The notes: generated by a model not told the origin, from the sequence alone. DNA of 18,128 nt from Deltaproteobacteria bacterium (GCA_020348625.1 CP070752.1:1865855-1883982), one strand, 5' to 3'. Positions 1 to 8,363 are shown, counted from the stretch's first letter. Program-made: numbers and translations.

Positions 1-171
1 CGGCACAAAGGTTGACATGCCAACACGCATGGTGCCGCGCCTGATAATCTGCTCGATGGTGCTTTCCTCTACCAACTGCTTTTGCACCGTTCCTGCGAGG
101 GAAATACCGGTCACGGTGCAGATCAAACCTGCAACAAGCAGCGCTTGAATGAATGGGAAACGATTTCTCAT
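1..171 (-). CDS. Amino-acid ABC transporter substrate-binding protein, N-terminus only
   Basis: Only the first 57 codons are in the window; the gene runs off the left edge. The start ATG at 171 follows a strong AGGAGG ribosome site. Residues 1-25 look like a cleavable signal peptide: basic MRNR, a hydrophobic stretch, and a probable Ala-X cleavage near Ser-Leu-Ala. The segment after it, IEQIIRRGTMRVGMSTFVP, is the typical beginning of the mature family-3 solute-binding fold (polar amino-acid binding proteins), where a strand of the form 'G-x-L/M-R-V-G' opens lobe 1. The family captures amino acids in the periplasm and delivers them to a GlnP/HisM-type permease; the permease and ATPase lie just upstream in the same direction. 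Ligand cannot be told from this fragment. Confidence 0.8.
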   Translation of the reverse strand, partial: MRNRFPFIQALLVAGLICTVTGISLAGTVQKQLVEESTIEQIIRRGTMRVGMSTFVP

Positions 172-245
172 TTCTCTCCTCCTTTCTCCTACCCTTCATT
201 TTAAGGACTGTCCAAAAACTCTGGGGACAATCGAAAAACCGAGCC

Positions 246-1010
246 CTAAAGGATCTGACTTAAGAAGAGTTTTGTCCGTTCCTCCTGCGGGTTCGAAAAG
301 AAGTGCTCCGCTGTCCCCTCTTCCACAATCCCTCCGTTTTCCATAAAGATAACCCGATCGCTAACCTCACGGGCAAACCCCATCTCATGGGTGACTACAA
401 CCATGGTCATACCCTCGCGCGCAAGGGTTTTCATGACATCCAAGACCTCGCCGATCATCTCCGGATCAAGCGCACTGGTTGCCTCATCGAAAAGCATAAC
501 CTTTGGCATCATGGCCAGGGCCCGAGCAATGGCGACCCGCTGTTGCTGACCGCCGCTGAGCTGACTGGGGTAGCTGTTGGCCTTCTCCGGAATGTCGACC
601 TTTTTGAGGAGCTCCATCGTGGTCTCTGTAGCCTCTTGTTTTGTCTTCCTGCGCACTCGCCTCTGGGCAAGATTCACGTTCTCCAGTACCGTCATGTGGG
701 GAAAGAGGTTGAACGACTGAAAGACCATGCCAACCTCTTTACGAATCTCCAAACGGTTCTTCTTGTTGTCGTCCAGAGGAATACCGTCGATGACAATGGA
801 GCCGCTGTCAATCTCTTCCAGGCCATTGAGGCACCGCAAAAAGGTGGATTTGCCGCCACCGGAAGGCCCAATGACCACCACAACGGAACTGCGTCGAATT
901 CTTGTGGAAAATCCCGTGAGGGCCCGTACCCCATTCGGAAACGTCTTACTGATTCCCTCTACTTCGATAATATATTCCCGATAGGCTCCGTCTTTCATAA
1001 GCGCATCCAT
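246..1010 (-). CDS. Polar amino-acid ABC transporter ATP-binding protein (GlnQ/HisP type)
   Basis: A cytoplasmic ATPase of 254 residues, the usual size for GlnQ/HisP proteins, which power amino-acid import. All nucleotide-binding motifs are visible: Walker [10 protein letters not shown] (48-56), Q-loop Gln98 in [12 protein letters not shown] signature LSGGQQQR (151-158), Walker B VMLFDE (171-176), D-loop SALDPE and switch His208 in [10 protein letters not shown]. The start at 1010 has a GAGGG ribosome site that overlaps the TGA stop of the permease gene seven bases upstream, so the two are very likely translated from one message. An internal Met5 is a possible alternative start. Family assignment is firm; the transported amino acid is not determined. 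Confidence 0.93.
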   Translation of the reverse strand: MDALMKDGAYREYIIEVEGISKTFPNGVRALTGFSTRIRRSSVVVVIGPSGGGKSTFLRCLNGLEEIDSGSIVIDGIPLDDNKKNRLEIRKEVGMVFQSFNLFPHMTVLENVNLAQRRVRRKTKQEATETTMELLKKVDIPEKANSYPSQLSGGQQQRVAIARALAMMPKVMLFDEATSALDPEMIGEVLDVMKTLAREGMTMVVVTHEMGFAREVSDRVIFMENGGIVEEGTAEHFFSNPQEERTKLFLSQIL

Positions 1011-1017
1011 ACGTCCC

Positions 1018-1890
1018 TCAGTCCGCTACCCTGAGCCGGTTTTCCATGACACTAACCACGGTGGAAAGCACCACCGTCACCACCAAGTAGAGCGCCGCAA
1101 CCGTAAACCAGATTTCAAAGGTCAAAAAGGTCTCACTAATAACAACCTGACCCTGCATGGTTAGATCATAGATAGCAACAGTGCTGACCAGGGCGGAGTC
1201 CTTAACCAAGGATACCGCCTGGCTCGTAAGGGGCGGCAGGATTCTGCGAATCGCCTGTGGAAGGACAATATACCGGTAGGTATGGAACGTACCGAGTCCC
1301 AGACTGTATGCCGCTTCCCACTGACCTCTCGTAACTGAAAGGATTCCCGCTCGAAATATCTCCGATGCATATGCCCCCTCGAAAAGACTCAATGCAAGGA
1401 CGGCTGAGGTAAAACGGCCGATGCCAAGCACCGGCGCCAGCACAAAATAAAGAAAGAACAGCTGCACCAGCAGCGGCGTATTGCGTATGAGCTCGAGATA
1501 GCCGCGGGCAATAACTCGGCCCATGAAGGAATTCGATATCCTGAGCAGTGCGGTTACCAGCCCAAAGCAGAAGGCCAGCACCAGGCTCCAGGCACTGATA
1601 CGAAACGTGAGCAGCAATCCGTCGAGAAGCGGTCCTCTCGTGAATCTGCCGTCCTCGTAACCAGCTATGTATCTGGGCACTCGATGCCACTGCCAGTGAT
1701 ACCCCATCATCTCCGTTCCACGATACATGAGCCACGTAAGTGCTGCTACAAGCAGCAAGAATTTCACCACATCGCTCGCCGTTGAACGCATGAGGACAAA
1801 CCAAATCCTCCGGAGCTTTTTCGCGTCGTATTGAATCATCTTAGAGTATCCGGAATTGAACTCGACAGCCAGTGCCCCTGCCTGACTCAT
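1018..1890 (-). CDS. Polar amino-acid ABC transporter permease (GlnP/HisM type)
   Basis: An inner-membrane permease of 290 residues. Membrane segments are visible near 41-56, 90-118, 138-157, 160-180 and in the C-terminal 30 residues. The conserved ATPase-docking EAA loop is at 192-214 (starting EAAYSLGLG and ending VLPQAI). The sequence [14 protein letters not shown] (136-149) is typical of the HisM/GlnP subfamily. The 60-odd residues between the first hydrophobic segment and the core are longer than in minimal GlnP proteins and include a Trp/His/Tyr-rich stretch (around 57-80), probably periplasmic. It sits 7 bp before the ATPase gene and 55 bp after the histidine kinase gene. The start at 1890 has only a distant GGGAG; Met18 is the alternative. 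Confidence 0.9.
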   Translation of the reverse strand: MSQAGALAVEFNSGYSKMIQYDAKKLRRIWFVLMRSTASDVVKFLLLVAALTWLMYRGTEMMGYHWQWHRVPRYIAGYEDGRFTRGPLLDGLLLTFRISAWSLVLAFCFGLVTALLRISNSFMGRVIARGYLELIRNTPLLVQLFFLYFVLAPVLGIGRFTSAVLALSLFEGAYASEIFRAGILSVTRGQWEAAYSLGLGTFHTYRYIVLPQAIRRILPPLTSQAVSLVKDSALVSTVAIYDLTMQGQVVISETFLTFEIWFTVAALYLVVTVVLSTVVSVMENRLRVAD

Positions 1891-1945
1891 CCGATATCAA
1901 TGGGACTCCCTGTTAGTGAATCAGTGGTTACCCATCACCTGGGTG

Positions 1946-3049
1946 TCAAGCCATATTCTGAGTTGATCCATGGTACACGGGCAAGCCAATCTTGAAGGAA
2001 GTCCCAACCCCTTCCTGGCTTTGTACCGAGAAAGAGCTTCCTTTATGCCTGTCGATAATCCGCTTTGAGATACACAGACCGAGCCCTGTCCCATGCCTTT
2101 TGGTCGTAAAAAAGGGTGAAAAGATCTTCTCTTTTTCCCCTTCCGCCATCCCACAGCCATCATCAGCAACCACTATTTCCACGCTATCCCCTGACAGCTT
2201 GCCCTGCACGGAAAGCTTCCCACCGCCCTCAATCGCGTCTATTGCATTCTTCACGAGATTTAGGAATACCTGCTTCAATCTGCCTTTGTCCCCTGCCACT
2301 ATGAGGGCGTCATTATCCAGCTTTAATTCCGCCTGGATCTTGTGCTTCTTGAAGTCTCCCTTTGCCAGTGAGAAGACCTCTTCAAGCACATCAGCTATAT
2401 TCACGGGGTCTGATGCCATTGCCTCTGTTACATAAAACTCCCGCAGGTCCGAAAGTAATCGCTCCAGACGCTTGACCTCTTCGGTAATGATGTTGAGCTT
2501 TTCAAGTTTCTTCTCGTCCTTAGTGTCCCGTGCCAGTTGTTGGGCAAAACCACCGATCATCACGAGGGGGTTCTTTATCTCATGGGTAATCTCGGCAACC
2601 ATCTGACCAAGGGCAGCCAGCCGTTCCGACTGGAGTACCTGTTCTTGGAGCGCCTTGGCCTCGGTCAGGTCCCTCACAATACCGGTAAAATAGAGCCTTC
2701 CTCCCACCTCGGTGACTGAAAAGGAGATCAACGCGGGAAAGGTTTCACCGTTCTTCCGAGTCGCCACCATCTCCGTCTCGTGTCCAATGCGCCTGGGGAT
2801 CCTGGTCTTCGCGTAGCGTGCCACCGCTTCCCGGTGCCTGTTGCTACACGAAGGCGACATAATAACATCGAGATCACGCCCGATAACCTCATCCCGGCTG
2901 TAGCCAAAGAGCTTTTCCGCTGTTTTGTTGAAGAATAAGACCATGTGATCTTGGTCAACGGTGACGAAAGCTTCATTGGTATTCTGAATCGCATGCTCCA
3001 GAATCATGAGTTCCCGGTGCTCACCTTCTGTGCAATCCCGATTCATCAT
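1946..3049 (-). CDS. Soluble PAS-domain sensor histidine kinase (NtrB-like)
   Basis: 367 residues with no membrane segment, so a cytoplasmic sensor. An N-terminal PAS domain spans about 10-130 (its end marked by TGIVRDLTEAK). A HisKA dimerisation domain follows with the phosphorylated His156 in THEIKNPL. The HATPase domain has an N-box (NLVKNAIDAI), a G1 box (ADDGCGM), an F-box (FSPFFTTK) and a G2 box (GTGLGLCI). The kinase autophosphorylates on His and would pass phosphate to a response regulator, but none is encoded in this window. It is the first gene of a co-directional run with the amino-acid transporter (55 bp gap), so it may respond to amino-acid supply or be only a neighbour. The start ATGATG gives Met1 or Met2; AAAGG lies 11-15 bases upstream. 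Confidence 0.92.
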   Translation of the reverse strand: MMNRDCTEGEHRELMILEHAIQNTNEAFVTVDQDHMVLFFNKTAEKLFGYSRDEVIGRDLDVIMSPSCSNRHREAVARYAKTRIPRRIGHETEMVATRKNGETFPALISFSVTEVGGRLYFTGIVRDLTEAKALQEQVLQSERLAALGQMVAEITHEIKNPLVMIGGFAQQLARDTKDEKKLEKLNIITEEVKRLERLLSDLREFYVTEAMASDPVNIADVLEEVFSLAKGDFKKHKIQAELKLDNDALIVAGDKGRLKQVFLNLVKNAIDAIEGGGKLSVQGKLSGDSVEIVVADDGCGMAEGEKEKIFSPFFTTKRHGTGLGLCISKRIIDRHKGSSFSVQSQEGVGTSFKIGLPVYHGSTQNMA

Positions 3050-3205
3050 GGTGCGTTAACCTTTCTTTCTCTGGGTTTTGAGCCCGTTGCGCAGACCTAG
3101 GCAACACTGTTTCCAATCGTGTCGGAGCAAGGGTCTTTCGGTGCCAACAATGGTGTTTGTCTCTGCATCCCAATCCCTTGTGGTAGGCAGGCACAGAGGC
3201 GTTAA

Positions 3206-3215
3206 CCGGGCCCGG
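3206..3215. repeat. GC-rich perfect palindrome CCGGGCCCGG
   Basis: A 10-bp perfect palindrome lies about 30 bp beyond the stop of the flavoprotein gene, in the 193-bp gap before the kinase. The gap also holds two copies of GCGTTAACC (3053-3061 and 3199-3207). No T-run follows the palindrome on the minus strand, so it is not a standard terminator. Role unknown; it may be chance in GC-rich DNA. Confidence 0.3.
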
Positions 3216-3242
3216 CCGGAACACGGTCTACACCCTCCTCGA

Positions 3243-3827
3243 TTACTCAATCGCCTGGGTCAGTTCTTTTCCAGCGTTATATGCCTCCTGCAGGTATTCG
3301 GGGTGCTTCAATACATCGCCCTCGAAATCGAGGCCCCTATACAGGAGATGCCTCCAGAACTCTGCATCACAGACGTCGAAGAAGTAGCGAACCGTGAGAA
3401 GGGTCCCCTCAAAGAGCCTTTTGCCGCTCGTGGCACCCACTGAAACAAACAACCCTTTCTTTGTTCGTTTACCTTGTCCTCGAACCGCCTTCTCTAGAAG
3501 GTATCGCTTGACCCACAAAGATTGGCACCGATCCATAAGGATCTTGGTATGGGCACTGACCGTATAAAAGAATATGGGAGAGGCCAACATAATCCCTTGG
3601 CATGCTAGGAGGCTATCATAGACACCCTGGAAGTCATCCTTGATAACACACCTCCCGTCCTTTTTGCACCCATAAATCTCAAGACACGGGGCCATCTTCA
3701 GATCGCGGAGTATAACTTCCTCCACCGCAGCACCTTGCTCCTTTGCACCCAGAACAGCCTGTTTCAGCAGAAGCGAAGTATTGCCTTTACGACGAGGGCT
3801 TCCGTAGATTGCAAGAATGCTACTCAC
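3243..3827 (-). CDS. Flavodoxin-fold NAD(P)H-dependent oxidoreductase / iron-sulfur flavoprotein-like
   Basis: 194 residues of the NADPH-dependent FMN reductase family. The FMN phosphate loop is GSPRRKGNTS (9-18). The segment ASPIFFYTVSAHTKILMDR (82-100) matches the flavin-contacting and dimer-forming part of this family. Cysteines 48, 54 and 60 lie at the place where iron-sulfur flavoproteins carry their compact cysteine motif, but the first spacing is CxxxxxC rather than CxxC, so a cluster is uncertain. It would move electrons from NAD(P)H or ferredoxin to an unknown acceptor. The start is GTG at 3827 with AAAGG about 7 bases upstream. It is followed by 193 bp with no gene before the kinase. 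Confidence 0.8.
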   Translation of the reverse strand: MSSILAIYGSPRRKGNTSLLLKQAVLGAKEQGAAVEEVILRDLKMAPCLEIYGCKKDGRCVIKDDFQGVYDSLLACQGIMLASPIFFYTVSAHTKILMDRCQSLWVKRYLLEKAVRGQGKRTKKGLFVSVGATSGKRLFEGTLLTVRYFFDVCDAEFWRHLLYRGLDFEGDVLKHPEYLQEAYNAGKELTQAIE

Positions 3828-4082
3828 GATTTACACCTTTTCCTTTTAATGGTGTTGCCCGCTCAAGTTATATGAACCAAAGCCGGCTGACTTTACGATT
3901 GGGAAGGCCCAACGCGGATCGTCGCCACAAAAGCTTTAAACCAGGGATTTGAGTTTACTATTTGTTTCAGTCTAATAAAATCCCATGAACGGCTGCAAGG
4001 AAATTCTACTGCCTCACCGCATATATATTATGGAACAGATGCTTTTCGATTCGCATCGGAGGTGACCTTGAAGCAGGGCTCT

Positions 4083-4110
4083 CGCCGAGAAATATCCTCT
4101 TATCTCGGCG
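4083..4110. repeat. Inverted repeat CGCCGAGA/TCTCGGCG upstream of ftsH promoter
   Basis: A perfect 8-bp inverted repeat (4083-4090 and 4103-4110) with a 12-base spacer, followed on the plus strand by TTCTACTTTTT. It could be a weak terminator that insulates ftsH from plus-strand read-through, or a binding site about 75 bp upstream of the -35 hexamer. The choice cannot be made from sequence. Confidence 0.4.
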
Positions 4111-4185
4111 TTCTACTTTTTGGCCGGATTCCATAAACCCTACGAGCAGGTTCACGTATAGAACCTCAAGTCTGCCCTTTTCCGC

Positions 4186-4214
4186 TTGATCCATGCGGTG
4201 CTTTTCACTATACT
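4186..4214 (+). promoter_or_regulatory. Sigma70-type promoter for ftsH
   Basis: TTGATC (4186-4191) and TATACT (4209-4214) are separated by exactly 17 bases. Each hexamer matches the consensus at four or five of six positions. Transcription would start near 4221, giving a leader of about 125 nt before the ftsH start at 4347. No heat-shock (sigma32) consensus was seen. Confidence 0.6.
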
Positions 4215-4238
4215 TTTTTTACAGGAGGCGCTACCGCT

Positions 4239-4280
4239 GTGATCAGGAGTGCCGTATCCGACCATGATTGTTCGGCATAA
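4239..4280 (+). other. Possible 13-codon leader ORF ahead of ftsH
   Basis: AGGAGG at 4223-4228 is followed ten bases later by GTG (4239), which opens a 13-codon frame (VIRSAVSDHDCSA) ending in TAA at 4278-4280. The ribosome site is ideal in sequence but slightly far from the GTG. The frame lies at the start of the predicted ftsH transcript and ahead of the 4288-4314 hairpin, the arrangement of a translated leader that could act on downstream structure. Translation is unproven. Confidence 0.3.
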
Positions 4281-4287
4281 CCAAAGA

Positions 4288-4314
4288 TACCCGTGCCTCT
4301 GTGTTAAACGGGTA
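4288..4314 (+). repeat. Hairpin TACCCGT/ACGGGTA in ftsH leader
   Basis: A perfect 7-bp inverted repeat (4288-4294, 4308-4314) with a 13-base loop sits about 20 bases upstream of the ftsH ribosome site (GGAGG, 4335-4339). No U-run follows, so it is not a terminator. It might affect ribosome access or message stability. Confidence 0.4.
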
Positions 4315-4346
4315 CGGCGATTGAACTCCGAAAAGGAGGCAGATAC

Positions 4347-6236
4347 ATGGAAAAACATCACAAGTTCTCTATCTGGTATGTGTTAATCGCCATCTGGATA
4401 GTCCTTATCCTGCACAACGCCATCTCCCAATCCTTTCGGGTGGAACAGGTCCCCTATAGTGAGTTTGTCAGGGCTCTACAGGATGGAAGGGTAGTAGAGG
4501 TGGCCATTACCCAAGACCGTATCCAGGGTAAGATGAAAACCACCAAGGATGGGCAAGGGGCAGAAAAAATGTTCAGCACGGTCCGCGTGGACCAGGGTCT
4601 TTCGGAGCTCCTGGAAAAATACAACGTGACCTTCAAGGGGGTTGCTGAAAGCAACTTTCTGAAGAACCTCGCCTCGTGGTTCTTTCCGGTTCTGCTCTTC
4701 TTCGGCATCTGGTACTTCATGATGCGCAGATTTTCCGCTCAACAGGGGAGTTTCATGACCTTGGGTCGAAAAAAGGCCAAGGTATACATGGAAGACGAGG
4801 TTGGGGTGACCTTTGATGATGCTGCCGGCGTGGACGAGGCCAAAGAAGAACTTGTTGAGGTCATCGAATTCCTCAAAGCGCCTGAAAAATTCACGCGACT
4901 CGGGGGAAAGCTTCCCAAGGGCATACTGCTTGTCGGCCCACCCGGTACGGGGAAGACGCTGCTCGCAAAGGCAGTGGCCGGAGAGAGCGGCGTCCCGTTT
5001 TTCAGCATGAGCGGCTCCGAGTTCGTTGAACTCTTTGTGGGAATGGGTGCTGCAAGGGTCCGCGATCTTTTTGCCCAGGCAAAGGAGAAGGCTCCATGCA
5101 TCATCTTTATTGATGAGCTCGATGCACTGGGAAAGGCTCGAGGGATCGGCATGACCGGTGGTCACGACGAGAGGGAGCAGACCTTGAACCAGCTTCTGGT
5201 TGAAATGGATGGGTTCGATCCTAACCTGGGCGTCATCCTCATGGCAGCTACCAACCGGCCGGAAATCCTAGATCCTGCCCTGTTGAGACCCGGCCGTTTC
5301 GACCGTCACATACTGGTTGATCGGCCTGACAAAAAAGGTCGTTCGGAAATACTGAAGGTTCACATGAAGGGAATTACGTTAGATAATGATGTAGACGTAG
5401 ATACTATCGCTGGGATGACACCCGGGTTTGTGGGAGCTGATCTGGCCAACCTAGTAAATGAGGCTGCGCTTTTGGCCGTACGCCGGAACAAGGCTGAAGT
5501 CGGTATGGCGGAGTTCCAGGATGCCGTTGAACGTCTCATCGCCGGGCTCGAGAAGAAGAATCGCCTCATCAATAAAATGGAAAGGGAGATTGTAGCGTAC
5601 CACGAGGTGGGGCATGCCCTGGTAGCCCTTTCCATTCCAGGAACAGATCCGGTACGAAAGATCTCCATCATACCTCGAGGGGTGGCTGCGCTCGGCTATA
5701 CCTTGCAGGTACCAACCGAAGACCGTTTCTTGATGAGCAAAACCGAGCTCCTGAGCAAAATCGCCGTGGCATTGGGAGGGCGAGCAGCAGAAGAGATCCA
5801 TTTCAAGGATATCTCAACAGGCGCCCACAACGACCTAGCCAGGGCTACCGATATCGCTCGGAGCATGGTAAAGCAGTACGGCATGAGTAACGAGTTAGGC
5901 CATATCTACTTCGAGAAGGATCGGCAGAAGCAATACCTTGAAATGGGCTTCCCATCTACCAACGACTACAGCGAGGATACGGCGCAGATCATCGACCGCG
6001 AAATAAAGGGGATCCTCGATTCCCAATACGAGGTGGCAAAGGGGATACTTATGAGGCACAAGAAGACCCTGGATAAAGGGGCTGCTCTCGTCCTAAAGGA
6101 AGAGAATATCGAGGGCGATCGGCTCAAGAAACTCCTTGAAGCTGATGGGAAAGGGCAACGGTCCAAAACAGGGGGCAGCACAAAAGGAAGACCGAAAGCC
6201 GAATCTCGCAAAGTGAACGCCACCGCCGGCCGATGA
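4347..6236 (+). CDS. ftsH: ATP-dependent zinc metalloprotease FtsH
   Basis: 629 residues, normal for FtsH, a membrane-anchored AAA+ protease that degrades short-lived regulators and damaged membrane proteins. Visible in order: first membrane helix (about 9-25), a short periplasmic domain (26-105), second membrane helix (about 109-126), and AAA+ domain with Walker A GPPGTGKT (197-204), Walker B IIFIDE (252-257) and the second region of homology [18 protein letters not shown] (303-320). The protease domain has zinc motif HEVGH (419-423) and third ligand Asp496 in HNDLARAT. The motif differs from the common HEAGH by Ala to Val, and [10 protein letters not shown] replaces the usual IFIDEIDAVG. 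The C-terminus is basic and rich in Lys, Gly, Ser and Thr. Its stop is only 7 bp from the convergent flavoenzyme gene. It may be a second FtsH paralogue. Confidence 0.97.
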   Translation: MEKHHKFSIWYVLIAIWIVLILHNAISQSFRVEQVPYSEFVRALQDGRVVEVAITQDRIQGKMKTTKDGQGAEKMFSTVRVDQGLSELLEKYNVTFKGVAESNFLKNLASWFFPVLLFFGIWYFMMRRFSAQQGSFMTLGRKKAKVYMEDEVGVTFDDAAGVDEAKEELVEVIEFLKAPEKFTRLGGKLPKGILLVGPPGTGKTLLAKAVAGESGVPFFSMSGSEFVELFVGMGAARVRDLFAQAKEKAPCIIFIDELDALGKARGIGMTGGHDEREQTLNQLLVEMDGFDPNLGVILMAATNRPEILDPALLRPGRFDRHILVDRPDKKGRSEILKVHMKGITLDNDVDVDTIAGMTPGFVGADLANLVNEAALLAVRRNKAEVGMAEFQDAVERLIAGLEKKNRLINKMEREIVAYHEVGHALVALSIPGTDPVRKISIIPRGVAALGYTLQVPTEDRFLMSKTELLSKIAVALGGRAAEEIHFKDISTGAHNDLARATDIARSMVKQYGMSNELGHIYFEKDRQKQYLEMGFPSTNDYSEDTAQIIDREIKGILDSQYEVAKGILMRHKKTLDKGAALVLKEENIEGDRLKKLLEADGKGQRSKTGGSTKGRPKAESRKVNATAGR

Positions 6237-6243
6237 TATGCAT

Positions 6244-7614
6244 TTATGCCCCATTCTTTAGTTTCTTTAGCGCCATATTGGCTGCAATAAGTATGGGGTC
6301 CCATACGCTGGCAAAGGGTGGGGCGTAGGCTAGATCCAGACGAGCCACATCTTCCACCGTCATTCCGGCGTAGAGTGCGGCAGCTAAGGTATCTATCCGG
6401 TGTGCCACTCCCTCTTCGCCTACCATCTGCGCCCCGAGGAGCCTTCCCGATCCCTTCTCAACGACATATGTTACGGTTATGGGCTTTCCCGCAGGATATG
6501 CGCGGCTCCGAGACCATCCTTCTATAGTGGAGCTGAAGAATTCGTAGCCCTCCCCTTCGGCCTCCACAGCCGTGAGCCCAGTACGTGCGACCTCTAAGGC
6601 AAAGATCTTGGTAACGGCGCTACCTACTACTCCCTCGAATACGCTCGCCAGGCCAGCGACATTCTCGCCTGCTATTCGCCCTTGCTTGTTGGCGGTGGTA
6701 CCCAAAGGGATATATACCTTTTTGCAGGTCACCAAATGCAAGGTTTCCGCACAATCGCCGGCAGCGAAAATTTCGGGCACATTAGTCCGCAAATGCTCAT
6801 CAACGGCAATAGCCCCCCTCGCTCCCAACTCGACTCCCGCCCCTTGAGCCAATTCAGTATTCGGCCGCACCCCCATGGCAAGTAGTACAAGATCCGTGTC
6901 AAAGGATCCTCGATCAGTGATCACCCTTCGAACGACACCTTTGTCTCCTTCAAATTCCTCAACTGACGTCTCCTTGTGGAGTTCCACCCCTTCAGCACCC
7001 AGCTTTCCCTCAACTATGTCGGTGATCTCCGTGTCCATGGTGCCGAGGACCCGATCCATCTTTTCGATGACCGTGACCTTCAACCCCCTCTTACGCAGTG
7101 TCTCGCTCATCTCCATGCCGATATAGCCGCCCCCCACGATGACGGCGCGCTTTGGTCGCTCCTCACTGGCATATGTCTTAATAGCCATGCCGTCGCCGAT
7201 GGTTCTGATGGTAAAGACGTGCTGTAAGTCAATTCCAGGGAGCGCGGGTACGATCGGTGACCCGCCAGTAGCCAGAACCAGTTTATCATAGGGAAGCCTC
7301 GTCTCTTTTTCCCTTTCCAGATCATGCACCAGCAATTCCTTCCGCGCGTTATCGACGGCCACGACCTCGTGTCGCGTTCGAACTTGTATCCCTCGCTCCT
7401 TCTCAGCAACATCCGGGGTTAACGCGAACAAAGACTTCACGTCCTTAATGTCATCGGAAATGTAATAGGGAAGGCTGCATGCGCCATAGGAGATGTATGC
7501 GTCTCTCTCCAGCACCACAACCTCCATTTCCGGCCTGATTCGCCTGGCACTGCTTGCAGCGCTCATCCCTGCAGCCACTCCACCAACAACCACCAACCTC
7601 TCTTGATGTGCCAT
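6244..7614 (-). CDS. FAD-dependent pyridine nucleotide-disulfide oxidoreductase (CoA-disulfide reductase / NADH oxidase family)
   Basis: 456 residues, the usual length for the CoA-disulfide reductase, NADH oxidase and NADH peroxidase family. FAD is bound through the N-terminal VVVGGVAAG (8-16) and GDCAE (286-290), and NAD(P)H through IVGGGYIGME (159-168). The single active-site cysteine is Cys46 in YGACSLPYYI; the family form is usually N-C-G-L-P-Y-Y, so Ala and Ser flank it here. The C-terminal YAPPFASVWDP (430-440) is typical of the CoA-disulfide reductase branch. It probably reduces a disulfide, O2 or peroxide with NAD(P)H. The frame is open to an ATG at 7752, but I chose 7614 because it has AGGAGGGACC immediately upstream and the added 46 residues are unlike the family. 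It is divergent from the Rieske gene. Confidence 0.9.
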   Translation of the reverse strand: MAHQERLVVVGGVAAGMSAASSARRIRPEMEVVVLERDAYISYGACSLPYYISDDIKDVKSLFALTPDVAEKERGIQVRTRHEVVAVDNARKELLVHDLEREKETRLPYDKLVLATGGSPIVPALPGIDLQHVFTIRTIGDGMAIKTYASEERPKRAVIVGGGYIGMEMSETLRKRGLKVTVIEKMDRVLGTMDTEITDIVEGKLGAEGVELHKETSVEEFEGDKGVVRRVITDRGSFDTDLVLLAMGVRPNTELAQGAGVELGARGAIAVDEHLRTNVPEIFAAGDCAETLHLVTCKKVYIPLGTTANKQGRIAGENVAGLASVFEGVVGSAVTKIFALEVARTGLTAVEAEGEGYEFFSSTIEGWSRSRAYPAGKPITVTYVVEKGSGRLLGAQMVGEEGVAHRIDTLAAALYAGMTVEDVARLDLAYAPPFASVWDPILIAANMALKKLKNGA

Positions 7615-7775
7615 GGTCCCTCCTCTCTCGTCAAACAAGCCACAGATGTGAGAAACGAAATGCCTATCGGCTGGGTCCCTCATGTTCCATTTCGTCAGGT
7701 TATGTCCTCGCATGGCCCCAGCACTGTGGAATAACCCTCCTGACTTCATCAAATGGATTTATTCACGAATAGTTC

Positions 7776-7804
7776 ATAATAGAGTATTGGCACAATAGGA
7801 TCAA
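7776..7804 (-). promoter_or_regulatory. Sigma70-type promoter for the CoA-disulfide reductase-like gene
   Basis: On the minus strand TTGATC (7799-7804) and TATTAT (7776-7781) are separated by 17 bases. Transcription would begin near 7769, leaving a leader of about 155 nt before the chosen start at 7614. The spacer contains ATTGTGCCA, one arm of an inverted repeat whose other arm is near the ribosome site of the divergent Rieske gene. Confidence 0.55.
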
Positions 7805-7938
7805 AACAAAATGGGCCCTCGACACGGGACCAAGAAACCCAGCTGATCTCCAGACTCCTTTTAACTTGCTCACCTGCCTACTTTGATACTAAAGTGAAAA
7901 TAGTTTCAGGGTTATACCAGATGAGCCTAATTGTGCCA
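7788..7938. repeat. Split 9-bp inverted repeat TGGCACAAT / ATTGTGCCA
   Basis: The arms are at 7788-7796 and 7930-7938, 133 bp apart, in the divergent region between the flavoenzyme and Rieske genes. The left arm falls in the -35/-10 spacer of the leftward promoter; the right arm falls just before the GAGGAGGG ribosome site of the Rieske gene. A shared regulator binding both sites is possible. By rough estimate a 9-bp match in a 200-bp stretch occurs by chance several percent of the time. Confidence 0.35.
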
Positions 7939-7956
7939 TTCTGAGGAGGGAAAGCA

Positions 7957-8268
7957 ATGGAAAAGATAGCCAATCTGAGGGATATCAAGGTCGGCGGCTC
8001 GCTCACCTTTGACTACAAGGGAGAAAAAGCAGTATTGGTGCGGACCAAGGAAGACCAGATAGTCGCATGCATAGCGGTTTGCCCCCATGCTGGTGGCGCT
8101 ATCGAATGGGACGAGCAGATCAAAAAGTTGCTCTGCGAGACACACCTCTCTCTCTTTAACGCCGAGGACGGTGCTGTGTACCGGCACAGCTCAGCCTTCG
8201 AGGTAAAAGACGGTTTAAGCAGGATCGAGCTCAAGGTGGATGAAAACAACAATATCTTCGCCCTCTGA
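7957..8268 (+). CDS. Small single-domain Rieske [2Fe-2S] protein
   Basis: 103 residues that form one Rieske domain. Cluster ligands are Cys42 and His44 (CPHAGG) and Cys60 and His63 (CETH), with 15 residues between the pairs. The sequence after the second pair (LSLFNAEDGAVY) fits the usual Rieske turn, though it lacks the common CPWHG wording. No signal or membrane helix is present, so it is a soluble electron carrier like the ferredoxins of dioxygenases or the small NirD subunit. The start follows GAGGAGGG. No oxygenase is nearby, so the partner is unknown; the divergent NAD(P)H-flavoenzyme is the nearest candidate electron donor. A weak TTAACT-18-GATACT promoter may lie at 7861-7890, and an ACTTT-N6-AAAGT dyad overlaps its -10. 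Confidence 0.88.
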   Translation: MEKIANLRDIKVGGSLTFDYKGEKAVLVRTKEDQIVACIAVCPHAGGAIEWDEQIKKLLCETHLSLFNAEDGAVYRHSSAFEVKDGLSRIELKVDENNNIFAL

Positions 8269-8363
8269 TTAGCTCCCCAGAGAAACACTCGATTTCCACA
8301 CCCGCCTGAATTAGTGCCATATCCGTGACGCGAGGGGCTTTCGTCAAAGTCATGACAAAAGGT

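Larger units (their letters stand above)
3828..4346. other. 519-bp intergenic region between divergent flavoprotein gene and ftsH
   Basis: I find no convincing gene here. A 62-codon minus-strand frame at 4006-4194 lacks a ribosome site. The left part (3828-4060) is comparatively AT-rich and presumably carries the minus-strand promoter of the flavoprotein gene, which I could not pin down. The right part holds an 8-bp hairpin at 4083-4110, a sigma70-like promoter at 4186-4214, a possible 13-codon leader ORF at 4239-4280 and a 7-bp hairpin at 4288-4314, all reading toward ftsH. Confidence 0.6.

Noticed and set aside
3056..3250. 64-codon minus-strand frame between flavoprotein and kinase genes
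   Set aside because: No family resemblance, contains the GC palindrome and repeats, and overlaps the end of the flavoprotein gene.
4006..4194. 62-codon minus-strand frame in the ftsH upstream region
   Set aside because: No ribosome site, no recognisable family, and it contains the 4083-4110 inverted repeat and overlaps the ftsH promoter.
7615..7752. 46-residue N-terminal extension of the CoA-disulfide reductase-like protein (ATG at 7752)
   Set aside because: The downstream ATG at 7614 has an ideal ribosome site and matches the family N-terminus; the extension looks like leader sequence.
8327..8347. TGACG...CGTCA hairpin after the Rieske gene as a terminator
   Set aside because: Stem of only 5 bp, 11-base loop and no T-run.
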